Counted from the stretch's first letter, positions 49,961 through 59,585 are shown. The stretch: 64,000 bases of DNA from Blastococcus sp. TF02-09 (GCF_003319105.1 NZ_QOHH01000014.1:1-64000); one strand, 5' to 3'. Notes: generated from the letters alone by a model not told the origin. A program made the numbers and translations.

Positions 49961-50347
49961 ATGAGCGGTCGGGTCGTGCACTTCGAGATCCCCTACGACG
50001 ACGGCGACCGGGCGCGGAGCTTCTACAAGGCCGCGTTCGACTGGGAGGTCGTCCAGATGCCGGACATGGGCGGCTACACGCTGGTCATGACCGGCCCGAG
50101 CGGCGAGCAGGAGCCGACCGAGCCCGGGTTCATCAACGGCGGGATGCTCTCGCGGGAGATGGCCAGCACCCGGCATCCGGTCGTGGTCGTCGACGTGCCC
50201 AGCATCGACGCGACCCTGGAGCGGATGGCCGAGCTGGGCGGCAGCGTCGTCGCGGGGAAGATGCCGGTGGGTGACATGGGCTTCGCCGCCTACGTCTCCG
50301 ACCCCGAGGGCAACGTCGTCGGCCTGTGGGAGACCGCCCGCAGCTGA
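49961..50347 (+). CDS. VOC family protein (glyoxalase/bleomycin resistance-like)
   Basis: A 128-residue two-module VOC fold protein. VVHFEIPYDDGDRARSFYKAAF starts module one with the metal-type His, and VVVVDVPSIDATLERMAELGG with VSDPEGNVVGLWE ends module two with a metal-type Glu. It fits a small metalloenzyme or binding protein; the substrate is not predictable. ATG 49961, GGAGG upstream. Confidence 0.9.
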   Translation: MSGRVVHFEIPYDDGDRARSFYKAAFDWEVVQMPDMGGYTLVMTGPSGEQEPTEPGFINGGMLSREMASTRHPVVVVDVPSIDATLERMAELGGSVVAGKMPVGDMGFAAYVSDPEGNVVGLWETARS

Positions 50348-50351
50348 CCGC

Positions 50352-50419
50352 TCGACCTCGCGGTACGGCAGCGAACCCCGCGGTCGACCGCGCACCCGGC
50401 TGCCACACCGCGAGGTCGA
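50352..50419. terminator. Long hairpin after the VOC gene
   Basis: Arms 50352-50372 and 50399-50419 pair as TCGACCTCGCGGT-AC-GGCAGC against GCTGCC-AC-ACCGCGAGGTCGA with a small internal mismatch and about 26 bases between. It starts 5 bases after the VOC stop. Likely terminator. Confidence 0.65.
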
Positions 50420-50482
50420 CCGCGCCGCGCGAGGTCGACGGCGCCCGGTGAGGGCGAAGGATGCGCTCGCTACGTTGCCCGC

Positions 50483-50908
50483 ATGGCCGCCACGGGATTC
50501 CTCACCGCCGACGAGCTCAACGCCCTCCTCCCGGGCACGCTCCCGGGGCTGCTGGGCATCGTCGTGGACACCCACGAGCCCGGGCGCCTCACGAGCCACC
50601 TCGACGTCCGCCCCGAGCTGCTCGCCCCGAACGGCTACCTGCACGCCGGCACCGTGGTCACCCTCGCCGACACCAGCTGCGGCCTGCCCACGCGCGCGCT
50701 GCTGCCCGAGGGCTCCTCCGGGTTCACCACCATCGAGCTCAAGAGCAACCACCTGGGCACCGCGCGCGAGGGCCGGATCACCTGCGAGGCGACCGCCGCC
50801 CACGCCGGGCGGACCACGCAGGTCTGGGACGCCGTCGTCCGCAACGCGGAGTCGGGGAAGACGATCGCGCTGTTCCGCTGCACGCAATCGGTGCTCTGGC
50901 CCCGCTGA
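50483..50908 (+). CDS. PaaI family thioesterase
   Basis: A 141-residue hot-dog thioesterase. The active-site block LAPNGYLHAGTVVTLADTSCG and the strand TTIELKSNHLGTAREGRI are clear matches to PaaI/YdiI-type proteins that hydrolyse acyl- or hydroxybenzoyl-CoA thioesters. ATG 50483 is 89 bp ahead of the acyl-CoA ligase gene in the same direction, so it may edit products of that enzyme; inference. Confidence 0.9.
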   Translation: MAATGFLTADELNALLPGTLPGLLGIVVDTHEPGRLTSHLDVRPELLAPNGYLHAGTVVTLADTSCGLPTRALLPEGSSGFTTIELKSNHLGTAREGRITCEATAAHAGRTTQVWDAVVRNAESGKTIALFRCTQSVLWPR

Positions 50909-50996
50909 GGACGGCGGTCCGCGCGCCCGACCCGGCGGTGACCGCCGACACGCCGGATGTGAGACTGGCGCCACACCAGCATCGAGGAGGACCCCC

Positions 50997-52595
50997 GTGG
51001 CACTGGCCAGCCCGTTTCCGGACGTAGCGATCCCCGACAAGTCGGTCCCCGAGGCCGTCCTGGCCGCAGGCAGGGAGCGCCCCGACGCGCCCGCTCTCAT
51101 CGACGGTCTCAAGGGTGACGTGATCACCCACGGTCAGCTGGCCCAGTACGTCGACCGGGTGGCGGCCAACCTGCACGCGCGGGGCCTGCGCAAGGGCGAC
51201 GTCGTCGCCGTCTTCTGCCCCAACACCCAGTGGTTCCCCGTGGTGTTCCACGGCATCGCGGCCGCCGGCTGCGTGATGAGCCCGATCAACTCGCTCTACA
51301 CGCCCGACGAGATCGCCTTCCAGCTCAAGGACTCGGGCGCGAAGATCCTGATCACGATCTCGATGTTCCTGGACCGGGCCACGGCCGCGGCCGAGAAGTC
51401 GCCCGTCGACGAGATCGTCGTGCTCGACGGCGCGGACGGGCACGCCAACCTCTTCGACCTCCTGGGCGCCGACGCCCCGAGCGTCACGGTGGACATCGAC
51501 CCGGCGAACGACCTGGTCACGCTGCCCTACTCCAGCGGCACCACAGGGCTCCCGAAGGGCGTCATGCTCACCCACCGCAACCTGGTGGCGAACGTGACGC
51601 AGTGCCTCCCGCTGCTCAAGACCGGCGCGGAGGAGCGGATCATCGCCGTCCTGCCGTTCTTCCACATCTACGGGCTGACCGTGCTCATGAACCAGGGCCT
51701 GGCGCTGGGCGGCACGGTGGTGACCCTCCCCCGGTTCGAGCTCGAGGACTTCCTCCGCACGATCCAGGACCACAAGATCACCCGCGCCTTCGTGGCGCCG
51801 CCCATCCTGCTGGCGCTGGCCAAGCACCCGATGGTCGACCAGTACGACCTCAGCTCGCTGCAGTCCATCCTCTCCGGCGCCGCACCGCTGGACGAGCAGC
51901 TGGCCCTCGCGGTCGAGCAGCGGCTGCGCAAGGGCGCCGACAGCGGCGTCACGGTGGGCCAGGGCTACGGCATGACCGAGCTCTCCCCGGTCTCGCACAC
52001 CACGCCGGACCCCGACGCCATGCCGCCGGGCTTCTCCGGCGAGGTGCCGAAGGGCTCGGTCGGCTTCGCCATTCCGAACACCGAGTGCCGGCTCATCGAC
52101 CCGAACACCGGGGAGGACGCCGCCCCGGGCGAGCGCGGTGAGCTGTGGGTGCGCGGGCCGCAGGTGATGAAGGGCTACCTCAACAACGAGGAGGCCACCC
52201 GCTCCACCGTGGACGCCGAGGGCTGGCTGCACACCGGCGACGTCGCGATCGTCGACGAGCACGGCATCTACACCGTCGTCGACCGCGTCAAGGAGCTGAT
52301 CAAGTACAAGGGCTACCAGGTGGCCCCGGCCGAGCTCGAGGCCGTGCTGATCAACCACCCGGAGATCGCCGACGCCGCCGTCATCGGGGTGCCGGACAAG
52401 GAGAGCGGCGAGGAGCTGCCCAAGGCGTTCGTCGTCCGCGCGCAGGGCTCGGAGCTCACCGAGGACGCCGTCATCGCCTACATGGGCGAGAAGGTGGCGC
52501 CGCACAAGAAGATCCGGTTCGTCGAGTTCATCGACCAGGTGCCGAAGTCCTCGGCCGGCAAGATCCTGCGCAAGGAGCTCAAGGCCCGGGCGTGA
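50997..52595 (+). CDS. AMP-dependent acyl-CoA synthetase (4-coumarate-CoA ligase-like)
   Basis: A 532-residue ANL-superfamily ligase that forms an acyl-adenylate and then the CoA ester. Motif A3 is LPYSSGTTGLPKGVMLTHRN, A5 is GQGYGMTELSPVSH, A8 is KELIKYKGYQVAPAELEAVL and the catalytic Lys is in PKSSAGKILRKELKA. Length and motif spacing match the 4CL/fatty acyl-CoA ligase branch; the acid used is not predictable. GTG 50997 has GAGGAGG six to seven bases upstream. Confidence 0.94.
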   Translation: MALASPFPDVAIPDKSVPEAVLAAGRERPDAPALIDGLKGDVITHGQLAQYVDRVAANLHARGLRKGDVVAVFCPNTQWFPVVFHGIAAAGCVMSPINSLYTPDEIAFQLKDSGAKILITISMFLDRATAAAEKSPVDEIVVLDGADGHANLFDLLGADAPSVTVDIDPANDLVTLPYSSGTTGLPKGVMLTHRNLVANVTQCLPLLKTGAEERIIAVLPFFHIYGLTVLMNQGLALGGTVVTLPRFELEDFLRTIQDHKITRAFVAPPILLALAKHPMVDQYDLSSLQSILSGAAPLDEQLALAVEQRLRKGADSGVTVGQGYGMTELSPVSHTTPDPDAMPPGFSGEVPKGSVGFAIPNTECRLIDPNTGEDAAPGERGELWVRGPQVMKGYLNNEEATRSTVDAEGWLHTGDVAIVDEHGIYTVVDRVKELIKYKGYQVAPAELEAVLINHPEIADAAVIGVPDKESGEELPKAFVVRAQGSELTEDAVIAYMGEKVAPHKKIRFVEFIDQVPKSSAGKILRKELKARA

Positions 52596-52653
52596 GCAGG
52601 GCGGCGCCGGGCCGGGACGACGTCGTCCCGGCCCGGCGCCGCGGTCGCCCCGG

Positions 52654-53529
52654 TCAACCGTCTCGTGGCCGCCGGGGAGCGCTGTCGCTGCGGGTGCTCT
52701 CCCGCGCGTCGGCCGCCGTCCTGCGGTCGACCGGGGGCGGCGGGGACCAGGAGGGCGGTCCGCCGGAGCGGGGCGCCGCAGGGACGGCGGGACGCCGCAG
52801 CGCGACCACCAGGAGGAGCACGGCCAGCAGGAGCACGACCAGCCCCCCGCCGATCAGGGCCCAGGCGAACCCGGTGAGCGCCGGGACGGTGGCCCCGACG
52901 CGCGCGTCCACGGCGACCCCGGCCGAGCCGTCGGCGTTCATCACCACCAGCGTCCAGGTGCCGTCGTCCGGATCCCAGCCGAGCTGCTGCGTCCCGGGGC
53001 CCGAGGCCTGGACGGTCCAGAAGTCCTGGTCGGCCGGCGGCCCGCTGGGGGCTCCCCCGGGCAGCAGGACCTGATCGGCGGCCGAGGTGTCCAGCCCGAG
53101 GTCGGCGATCACGGTGCGCCGCACCCCGTCGAGGTATCCGTCGACGTCGGCCGACGGCGCGACGCCCACGAAGACACCCCTGGTCGGATCGGCGGCCGTC
53201 AGCTCGACGCGCGTCGTGCCCAGCGCCGCGGTGAACCCCACCCAGTCCGCGCCGGTCGCCAGGTCGATCCGCTCGCTGAGCAGCGCGGCGCCCGGCGTCT
53301 CGAAGGCGTCGGACGCGGTGTAGAGGTAGCCGTCGTCGGCCCGCTCCCCCTGGTCGGCCCAGAGCAGCACCCCGCCTGCACCGAGCAGGCCGAGGGCGAG
53401 CAGGACCAGCAGGGCACCCACGACGCCCGCGACGATGCGCCCCGCACCGACCCGCGGAGGCGGCGGCGGGACCCACCTCCCGGCCGGAGGACCGGACGGC
53501 GGCGAGGCAGCGGGCGGGTCGGCGGCCAT
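52654..53529 (-). CDS. Hypothetical two-pass membrane protein
   Basis: A 291-residue protein: Pro-rich cytosolic N terminus, TM at about 32-58 (GVVGALLVLLALGLLGAGGV), an extracytoplasmic domain of about 140 residues with repeated Asp/Gly turns, TM at about 218-243 (GGGLVVLLLAVLLLVVAL), then a Pro/Arg-rich tail. No known domain. Actinobacterial membrane proteins with this layout are common and uncharacterised. ATG 53529. It converges with the acyl-CoA ligase gene. Confidence 0.75.
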   Translation of the reverse strand: MAADPPAASPPSGPPAGRWVPPPPPRVGAGRIVAGVVGALLVLLALGLLGAGGVLLWADQGERADDGYLYTASDAFETPGAALLSERIDLATGADWVGFTAALGTTRVELTAADPTRGVFVGVAPSADVDGYLDGVRRTVIADLGLDTSAADQVLLPGGAPSGPPADQDFWTVQASGPGTQQLGWDPDDGTWTLVVMNADGSAGVAVDARVGATVPALTGFAWALIGGGLVVLLLAVLLLVVALRRPAVPAAPRSGGPPSWSPPPPVDRRTAADARESTRSDSAPRRPRDG

Positions 53530-53766
53530 GGGGCACCTCCTGGTGCCGCCGGGCCGCGGACGCCGCGGCGCGTGCCGGCGGCCCGGACACCCTCCCACCG
53601 GACCGGCGGCCCGCCGGCCGCGCGGGCGCGCCGATCCGCCCCGCCGGGGGTCCGCACGGCGCGTCGGTGCGCACCGTCGACCGGGCGTGTGCGAGGACGT
53701 CGGCGGCCGCTGCAGGAGCGATCCCCGCAGGCCCACCCCGCGCACCGCCCCTCCTAAGGTCGGGGC

Positions 53767-54759
53767 ATGCGCGCGGTGACGATCAGCGAACCCGGGAGCC
53801 CCGACGTCCTCGGCTGGTCGGAGGTCCCCGACCCGGTCTGCGGCCCGGGCGAGGTGCTGGTCGACGTCGCGGCCACCGCGGTGAACCGCGCCGACCTCAT
53901 GCAGCGGCAGGGCTTCTACCCGCCGCCCCCGGGGGCCAGCGAGATCCTCGGCCTGGAGTGCAGCGGCGTCATCAGCGAAGTGGGCGAGGGCGTCGTCGGC
54001 TGGTCGGTGGGCGACGAGGTGTGCGCGCTGCTCTCCGGCGGCGGGTACGCCGAGCGCGTCGCCGTCCCGGCCGGGCAGCTGCTGCCGCGCCCGGCGGGCG
54101 TGGAGCTGGCGACGGCGGCCGCGCTGCCGGAGGTCGTGTGCACCGTCTGGTCCAACGTCTTCCTGCTGGCCGGGCTGCGCCGCGGCGACAGCTTCCTGGT
54201 GCACGGCGGGTCCAGCGGCATCGGCACGATGGCCATCCAGCTCGCCGCCCGCGCCGGCGCGCGGGTGTTCGCCACCGCGGGCACGCAGGCCAAGCTCGAC
54301 GTCTGCCGGGAGCTCGGCGCCGACGTGGCGATCAACTACCGCGACGAGGACTTCGTCGAGCGGGTACGCGCCGAGACCGACGGCCGGGGTGCGGACGTCG
54401 TCCTGGACAACATGGGCGCGAAGTACCTGGACCGGAACATCGACGCGCTCGCCGTGGGTGGGCGGCTGGTGATCATCGGCCTGCAGGGCGGCGCGAAGGC
54501 GGAGCTGAACATCGGGAAGCTGCTGTCCAAGCGGGCGGCGGTGCACGCCACCGCGCTGCGCTCGCGCCCGGCGACCGGTCCCGGCGGCAAGGCCGAGATC
54601 ATCGAGGCGGTGCGCCACGACGTGTGGCCCGACGTCGAGCGCGGCACGATCCGCCCGATCGTCGACCGGCGGCTGCCCATGTCGCGGGCGGCCGAGGCGC
54701 ACCGGGCCGTGGAGGCCAGTGAGCACGTCGGCAAGGTCCTGCTGCTCCCCGCGGACTAA
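53767..54759 (+). CDS. NAD(P)H-quinone oxidoreductase, PIG3 family
   Basis: A 330-residue zinc-free medium-chain dehydrogenase/reductase. VNRADLMQRQGFYPPPPGAS and LGLECSGVISEVG in the catalytic half and VHGGSSGIGTMAIQLAARAGA as the NADPH-binding loop are diagnostic of the PIG3/quinone oxidoreductase branch. C terminus HVGKVLLLP is intact. ATG 53767. It overlaps the convergent SufS-like gene by 4 bp at the stop codons. Confidence 0.93.
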   Translation: MRAVTISEPGSPDVLGWSEVPDPVCGPGEVLVDVAATAVNRADLMQRQGFYPPPPGASEILGLECSGVISEVGEGVVGWSVGDEVCALLSGGGYAERVAVPAGQLLPRPAGVELATAAALPEVVCTVWSNVFLLAGLRRGDSFLVHGGSSGIGTMAIQLAARAGARVFATAGTQAKLDVCRELGADVAINYRDEDFVERVRAETDGRGADVVLDNMGAKYLDRNIDALAVGGRLVIIGLQGGAKAELNIGKLLSKRAAVHATALRSRPATGPGGKAEIIEAVRHDVWPDVERGTIRPIVDRRLPMSRAAEAHRAVEASEHVGKVLLLPAD

Positions 54760-55976
54760 CGGGGGCGGGGCCGGAGGGCGGCGACCGCGTCGATGACCTG
54801 CCCCACCTCGTCCGGGGTGTTGTAGTGCATGAGGCCCAGCCGCACCGCTCCACCGCTCTCGGTGATGCCGAAGGCGTCGAAGAGCTCGCGGGCGTAGGCG
54901 TCGCCGTCCCACACGCAGATGCCCTGCCGGTTGAGCTCGACGGCCACCTGTCGGGGCCGCATGCCGTCGACGCGGAACGCCAGTGTCGGCGTCGTCCGTG
55001 GGGCGCTGCCCAGCACCTGCACGTGCCGCATCGCCCGCAGGGCGTCGTCCAGCCAGCCGAACAGCTCGCCCTCGTACCGCGCCACGGCGGCCATGGACGA
55101 CCGCAGCCGCTCGCGGCGGGAGCCGAACGGCTCACCGCTCAGCCCGGCCAGGTGGTCGACCGCTGCCGAGACCCCGGCGTAGAGCTCGTAGGCCGCCGCG
55201 CCCGTCTCGAAGCGCTCGGGGACCTTGTCCGGCATGGACAGCAGCTTGTCCGGGTGCAGGTGGGCCAGCAGCTGGGGATCGGCGACGACGGCGCCCACGT
55301 GCGGGCCGCACCACTTCGACGCCGACAGCGCCAGGAAGTCTGCCCCCAGGGCGGTGCGGTCCAGGTACATGTGGGGGGCGGCGTGCGAGGCGTCGACGTA
55401 GACCATCGCCCCGACCGCGTGCGCCCGCGAGGAGATCTCGGCCACCTCGGGGCAGGTGCCGATCGCGCTGCTCGCGGCGGTGAGGGCGACCAGCCGGGTC
55501 CGCCGGTTGACCAGGTCGTCGTACTGCCAGGCGGGCAGCTCACCGGTCTCGATGTCGACCTCGGCCCAGCGGACGGCCACCCCGCGCTCCTCGGCCAGCT
55601 GCACCCACGGGCGGATGTTGGCGTCGTGGTCCAGGCGGCTCACCACGATCTCGTCCCCGGGCCGCCACGCCTTCGCGATGGCCCGGGCCATCGCGTACGT
55701 CACCGACGTCATGCTGGCGCCCAGGACGACGCCGCCCGCGGTACCGCCCACGAGGTCGGCGACCGCGGACCGGGCGCCGGCGACCAGCCCCTCGGCGCGG
55801 GCGGAGGCGGCGAAGACACCACCCCGCGCGGCGACCGGCATCCGCAGCGCGTGCCCGACCGCCCGGGCGACGTCCTCGGGCAGCAGCGCGCCACCGGGCC
55901 CGTCGACGTGCACGTAGCCGTCGGCGAGGGCGGGGAAGAGGCCGCGGACCCGAGCGACGTCGAGCCGGGCCTCCAT
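54756..55976 (-). CDS. Cysteine desulfurase-like PLP enzyme (aminotransferase class V)
   Basis: A 406-residue fold-type I PLP enzyme of the SufS-like subfamily (TIGR01976 type). VDGPGGALLPEDVARAV at the start, SRLDHDANIRPWVQLAE, VDASHAAPHMYLDRTALGAD with the PLP-contacting Asp and His, and the Schiff-base Lys in LALSASKWCGPHVG. In true desulfurases a mobile Cys loop follows later; I see none convincing here, so the reaction may differ. ATG 55976. It faces the Bpa gene. Confidence 0.88.
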   Translation of the reverse strand: MEARLDVARVRGLFPALADGYVHVDGPGGALLPEDVARAVGHALRMPVAARGGVFAASARAEGLVAGARSAVADLVGGTAGGVVLGASMTSVTYAMARAIAKAWRPGDEIVVSRLDHDANIRPWVQLAEERGVAVRWAEVDIETGELPAWQYDDLVNRRTRLVALTAASSAIGTCPEVAEISSRAHAVGAMVYVDASHAAPHMYLDRTALGADFLALSASKWCGPHVGAVVADPQLLAHLHPDKLLSMPDKVPERFETGAAAYELYAGVSAAVDHLAGLSGEPFGSRRERLRSSMAAVARYEGELFGWLDDALRAMRHVQVLGSAPRTTPTLAFRVDGMRPRQVAVELNRQGICVWDGDAYARELFDAFGITESGGAVRLGLMHYNTPDEVGQVIDAVAALRPRPR

Positions 55977-56075
55977 GCTCCGCACCCTAGTTGGCCGGGG
56001 CGCCGAACCGGCCAGTCGCTCCGGCGTCGGCCGACCGCGCGTCCGGCGATCGGCATCGGGGGGCAGGATGGAGGC

Positions 56076-56630
56076 ATGACTGCACCCGGCACCGGCAGCG
56101 AACGTCCGCACCAGGTCGTCGTCGTGGGCCCCGACGGCCAGTCCGTGGGCGCCCTGCCGATGGACCTCGCCCAGGGCGCCGAGGACGGCGACGGCGCCGC
56201 GACGCAGATCGGCGAGATGGTGGAGCAGCCGGCCAAGGTCATGCGGATCGGCACCATGATCAAGCAGCTGCTCGAGGAGGTGCGCGCGGCGCCCCTGGAC
56301 GAGGCCAGCCGCAACCGGCTGCGCGACATCCACGCCTCGTCCATCCGCGAGCTCGAGCAGGGCCTGGCCCCCGAGCTGCGCGAGGAGCTGGACCGGATCA
56401 CCCTGCCGTTCAGCGAGGACCAGACCCCCACCGACGCCGAGCTGCGGATCGCGCAGGCGCAGCTGGTCGGCTGGCTGGAGGGCGTCTTCCACGGCATCCA
56501 GACGGCGCTGTTCGCCCAGCAGATGGCCGCGCGGGCGCAGCTGGAGGAGATGCGCCGCCGGGCACTCCCGGGCGGTCAGGGCTCACCCGCCCAGCCCGAC
56601 TTCCGCCCCGGTGGCGGCCAGTACCTCTAG
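56076..56630 (+). CDS. bpa: Bacterial proteasome activator (Bpa/PafE, DUF2587)
   Basis: A 184-residue protein of the ATP-independent proteasome activator family found with the 20S proteasome in actinobacteria. The helical core runs from QIGEMVEQPAKVMRIGTMIK through LEEVRAAPLDEASRNRLRDI to LVGWLEGVFHGIQTALFAQQ. The C terminus is Gly-Gly-Gln-Tyr-Leu, the motif that docks into the proteasome alpha ring. ATG 56076. Proteasome genes are not in the window, so this is a stand-alone copy as in mycobacteria. Confidence 0.94.
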   Translation: MTAPGTGSERPHQVVVVGPDGQSVGALPMDLAQGAEDGDGAATQIGEMVEQPAKVMRIGTMIKQLLEEVRAAPLDEASRNRLRDIHASSIRELEQGLAPELREELDRITLPFSEDQTPTDAELRIAQAQLVGWLEGVFHGIQTALFAQQMAARAQLEEMRRRALPGGQGSPAQPDFRPGGGQYL

Positions 56631-56657
56631 GGCCCTCCCTCCGCCCACGTGCTGCCG

Positions 56658-56717
56658 GGATCAGGTGACCTGATCGTCGAGCGTCCTACCTCACCGCGCG
56701 CCGTGAGGTAGGACGCT
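56658..56717. repeat. Left inverted repeat of the AbiEi-like cassette
   Basis: Contains a palindrome GATCAGGT-G-ACCTGATC (56658-56674) followed by a 16-bp stem (arms 56678-56693 and 56702-56717). The first 36 bases (56658-56693) recur in reverse orientation at 57873-57908 with one mismatch. Confidence 0.85.
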
Positions 56718-56798
56718 CGGCGCTGAGGGAGGACAGTGGTTGTCCACAGATTCGCCGAACCCGTTCACCACGCGCCGTCCGGTCCCGAGGGTGAGGGG

Positions 56799-57806
56799 GT
56801 GCATCCACACCTCGAAGCCATCGCGCGACGTCGTGGCGGCGTCTTCACCGTTGCCGACGCCCGTCAGGTGGGCTACCGCCCCGACGAGGTGCGCGCCGCT
56901 GTCGGCTCGGGCGCCTGGCACCGTCTCCGGCGCGGCGTCTACGTGGCCGCGGAGCGGTGGGCCGTCTCGGCGGCCGACCCGCGCGCCCGCCATCTGCTCG
57001 ACGTCCTGGCCGCACTCGCCGTCCTCGGACCCGGACCGGTGGTCAGCCACTCGTCCGCCGCACGGTTCCACGAGCTCGTCCTGCCACGCGGCACCGACGG
57101 GCTGGTCAGGCTGACGGACAGGGACCAGTGGCGGACCGGCCGGGGGTACCGCATCTCGGCAGCCGACCTCCCCTCCCTCGACGTCGTCGACGCCGGTGCG
57201 CTGATTGTGACCGCGGTGGCGCGGACGCTCGTTGACTGCGCGCGGGAATGGCCGCTCGTCGACGGCGTCGTCGCGATGGATGCGGCGATGTTCCAGGGGA
57301 AGGTGACGCGCGCGGCCCTGACGGCCGCGGTGCTGGCGCAGAGTCACTGGCTGGGCATCGGCAGGGCGGCTCAGGCAGTCGACCTGTCCGACGGCCGGGC
57401 GGAATCGCCGCTCGAGTCGCGCGGGCGGTTTGGAGTCGTGGAGGCCGGCCTCCCGCGCCCCGAGTTGCAGGTCGAGCTGCACGGTCCGCGCGGTTTCGTT
57501 GCGCGCGTGGACGGTTGGTTCGAGGACCCGGGCGTCGCCCTGGAGTTCGACGGCCGCGTGAAGTACGAGGACCCGCGTGACGGCCGGACGCCTGCGGAAG
57601 TCGCGTGGGAGGAGAAGCGACGGGAGGACGCGATCCGCGACCTCGACGTACCGGTGGTCCGCGTCGTCCAGGCCGACCTTCCTCGGCTGCACGGGCCGGT
57701 CGAGCGGCTCAGGTACCTCCTGGCCCGGCCGTCCAGCGGCCCCAGACGCTTCCGGGTCGTCCGTCGCCCGGAACCCGGTTCAGAGCCCGGGGACGCCGTC
57801 GCCTGA
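56799..57806 (+). CDS. AbiEi-type N-terminal domain plus DUF559-like nuclease-fold domain
   Basis: A 335-residue protein. The N terminus (GTG 56799) is an AbiEi-type winged helix: GGVFTVADARQVGYRPDEVR and HRLRRGVYV. The middle is the AbiEi-like globular part. The C-terminal ~110 residues look like a DUF559/Vsr-type PD-(D/E)xK fold, with Glu in AESPLESR and the set Asp/Glu/Lys in VDGWFEDPGVALEFDGRVKY. This type is widespread in actinobacteria and is often annotated as type IV toxin-antitoxin AbiEi; no AbiEii toxin is next to it. It is bounded on both sides by matching inverted repeats (56658-56693 and 57873-57908). Confidence 0.85.
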   Translation: MHPHLEAIARRRGGVFTVADARQVGYRPDEVRAAVGSGAWHRLRRGVYVAAERWAVSAADPRARHLLDVLAALAVLGPGPVVSHSSAARFHELVLPRGTDGLVRLTDRDQWRTGRGYRISAADLPSLDVVDAGALIVTAVARTLVDCAREWPLVDGVVAMDAAMFQGKVTRAALTAAVLAQSHWLGIGRAAQAVDLSDGRAESPLESRGRFGVVEAGLPRPELQVELHGPRGFVARVDGWFEDPGVALEFDGRVKYEDPRDGRTPAEVAWEEKRREDAIRDLDVPVVRVVQADLPRLHGPVERLRYLLARPSSGPRRFRVVRRPEPGSEPGDAVA

Positions 57807-57830
57807 CTGGCACCGTCGTCGCCCGCTGGG

Positions 57831-57908
57831 GCGTCCTACCTCATCGCAACGCGTCCTCCCTCACCGTGCACCGTGAGGGAGGACGCTCGACGATCAGGTC
57901 ACCTGATC
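57831..57908. repeat. Right inverted repeat of the AbiEi-like cassette
   Basis: GCGTCCTACCTCA at 57831, then a 14-bp stem (arms 57851-57864 and 57873-57886) and the palindrome GATCAGGT-C-ACCTGATC (57892-57908). Bases 57873-57908 are the reverse complement of 56658-56693 apart from one base. The repeat ends 12 bases before the MCP stop, so it may also act as that gene's terminator. Confidence 0.85.
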
Positions 57909-57920
57909 CCGGCTCGCGCC

Positions 57921-59585
57921 TCAGACGGTGAAGCGGGCGACCGCCTGCTGCAGCTCACCGCTCATGCGGGCCAGGTCCGCCGCGGCGGCCTGCGCGTCGT
58001 CCACCCGCTGGTTGGTCTCCTGCGTGCCGGCGGCCAGCCCCGAGATCGCGGCCGCGATGCCCTGCGTGCCGTTGGCGGCCTCGGCGACGTTGCGGTTCAT
58101 CTCGTTGGTCGTCGCCGTCTGCTCCTCGACGGCCGCGGCGATGGTCGCCTGGAAGTCGTTGATCTCGGCGATGACCGTGGAGATCTGGCTGATCGCCTCG
58201 ACCGCCCCGGCGGTGTCGGCCTGGATGGCCTCCACCCGCTGGGAGATGTCCTCGGTCGCGCGGGCCGTCTCCTGCGCCAGCTCCTTGACCTCGCTGGCGA
58301 CGACCGCGAAGCCCTTGCCCGCCTCACCGGCACGGGCGGCCTCGATGGTCGCGTTGAGCGCCAGCAGGTTGGTCTGCTCCGCGATGCCGTTGATCAGCTT
58401 GACGACCGTGGCGATCTCCTGCGAGGAGTCGCCGAGCTTGCCGACCGTCCGGGTGGTGCTCTCCGCGACCGTCACGGCCTGACCGGCGACGCGGGCGGCC
58501 TCGGTCGCGTTGTGCGCGATCTCCCGGATCGCCGACTCCATCTGCGCGGAGCCGGTGGCCACCGTGTCGACGCTGGCGGCGACGGCACCGGCCGAGGCCA
58601 CGACGTCGTCGGCCTGGTCGGCGGCGGTGCGGGCGTTCTGCGAGATGCCCTCGGCCGCGCCGTTCAGCTGCGAGGAGGCGGTGGCCAGGCGGGTGGAGCT
58701 GTCACCGACCAGGAGGAGCACGTGGCCGATCGCGTCGAGGGTGTCGTCCAGCGACTGCGCCATCTCGCCGAGCTCGGCGCCACCGGTCCGCCCGGCGCGC
58801 ACGGTGAGGTCACCGGCGGCGACCTGCCCGAGGACCTCGCGGATGCGCTGCATCGGGCGGGTCACGCCTCGGGAGACGACGATCGCGAGCAGCACCGAGA
58901 TCGCCAGGCCGACGGCGATGATGACGAGGGTGAGCGTGCGGCCGGTCGCGTAGGCGTCCTCCGCCTCGTCCGCCGTCGCCTGGGCGCTGTCGGCCGCGGA
59001 GGCGGTGGCGGCGGCGATCGACTCGGAGATGACCGCTTCCTGCTCGTTCATGCCGGCGAGCAGCTCGCCGAGCCGGGCCGGGCTGGTCGCGGAGGCGCCG
59101 CTGGCCGTCGTGCCGGCGGCGACGAGCTCGGTCAGGTAGCCCAGGTAGGTGTCGACGGCGGTCTCGAAGCGGTCGAACTCCGCGCGGGTCGCGTCCGCGA
59201 GCGGCATCGCGGCGACGGCGACCCGCTGCTCGGCCATCTGCTGCTGGAGCTCGGTGGCCCGCTCCCGGTACTTCACCCGGGACTCCTCGGGCAGGGCGGC
59301 GATGTTCGCCCGCGCGGTGGAGGCCGACATCGCCCACCAGTCGACCTGCAGCTGACGAAGACCGTCGAGCGGGACGGCCCCGTCGTCGTAGACCCGCTGC
59401 GCTTGATCGCTCAGGACCGACATGCGCTGGACGCCGAAGGCGCCGACGCCCACGGTGGTGAGCGCGACGACGAGGATGGCGCCCAGCATCCGGCTGCGCA
59501 GCCCGAAACGGCTGCCCCCAGGCGCGTCCGGGCCCGTTCCCGGGACGGCCCCGGTCGCGGTCGGGAGGTCGGGCTCGTGCTCCAT
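57921..59585 (-). CDS. Methyl-accepting chemotaxis protein (membrane receptor)
   Basis: A 554-residue receptor: TM1 at about 33-52 ([20 protein letters not shown]), a ~150-residue four-helix ligand domain with [22 protein letters not shown]2 near 205-232 ([20 protein letters not shown]), HAMP ([20 protein letters not shown]) and the cytoplasmic signalling hairpin, whose tip is [23 protein letters not shown] 59585 has an AGGAAG site upstream. It is the last gene of a leftward operon with a CheW protein and a PAS receptor; it should couple to CheA encoded outside the window. Confidence 0.94.
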   Translation of the reverse strand: MEHEPDLPTATGAVPGTGPDAPGGSRFGLRSRMLGAILVVALTTVGVGAFGVQRMSVLSDQAQRVYDDGAVPLDGLRQLQVDWWAMSASTARANIAALPEESRVKYRERATELQQQMAEQRVAVAAMPLADATRAEFDRFETAVDTYLGYLTELVAAGTTASGASATSPARLGELLAGMNEQEAVISESIAAATASAADSAQATADEAEDAYATGRTLTLVIIAVGLAISVLLAIVVSRGVTRPMQRIREVLGQVAAGDLTVRAGRTGGAELGEMAQSLDDTLDAIGHVLLLVGDSSTRLATASSQLNGAAEGISQNARTAADQADDVVASAGAVAASVDTVATGSAQMESAIREIAHNATEAARVAGQAVTVAESTTRTVGKLGDSSQEIATVVKLINGIAEQTNLLALNATIEAARAGEAGKGFAVVASEVKELAQETARATEDISQRVEAIQADTAGAVEAISQISTVIAEINDFQATIAAAVEEQTATTNEMNRNVAEAANGTQGIAAAISGLAAGTQETNQRVDDAQAAAADLARMSGELQQAVARFTV

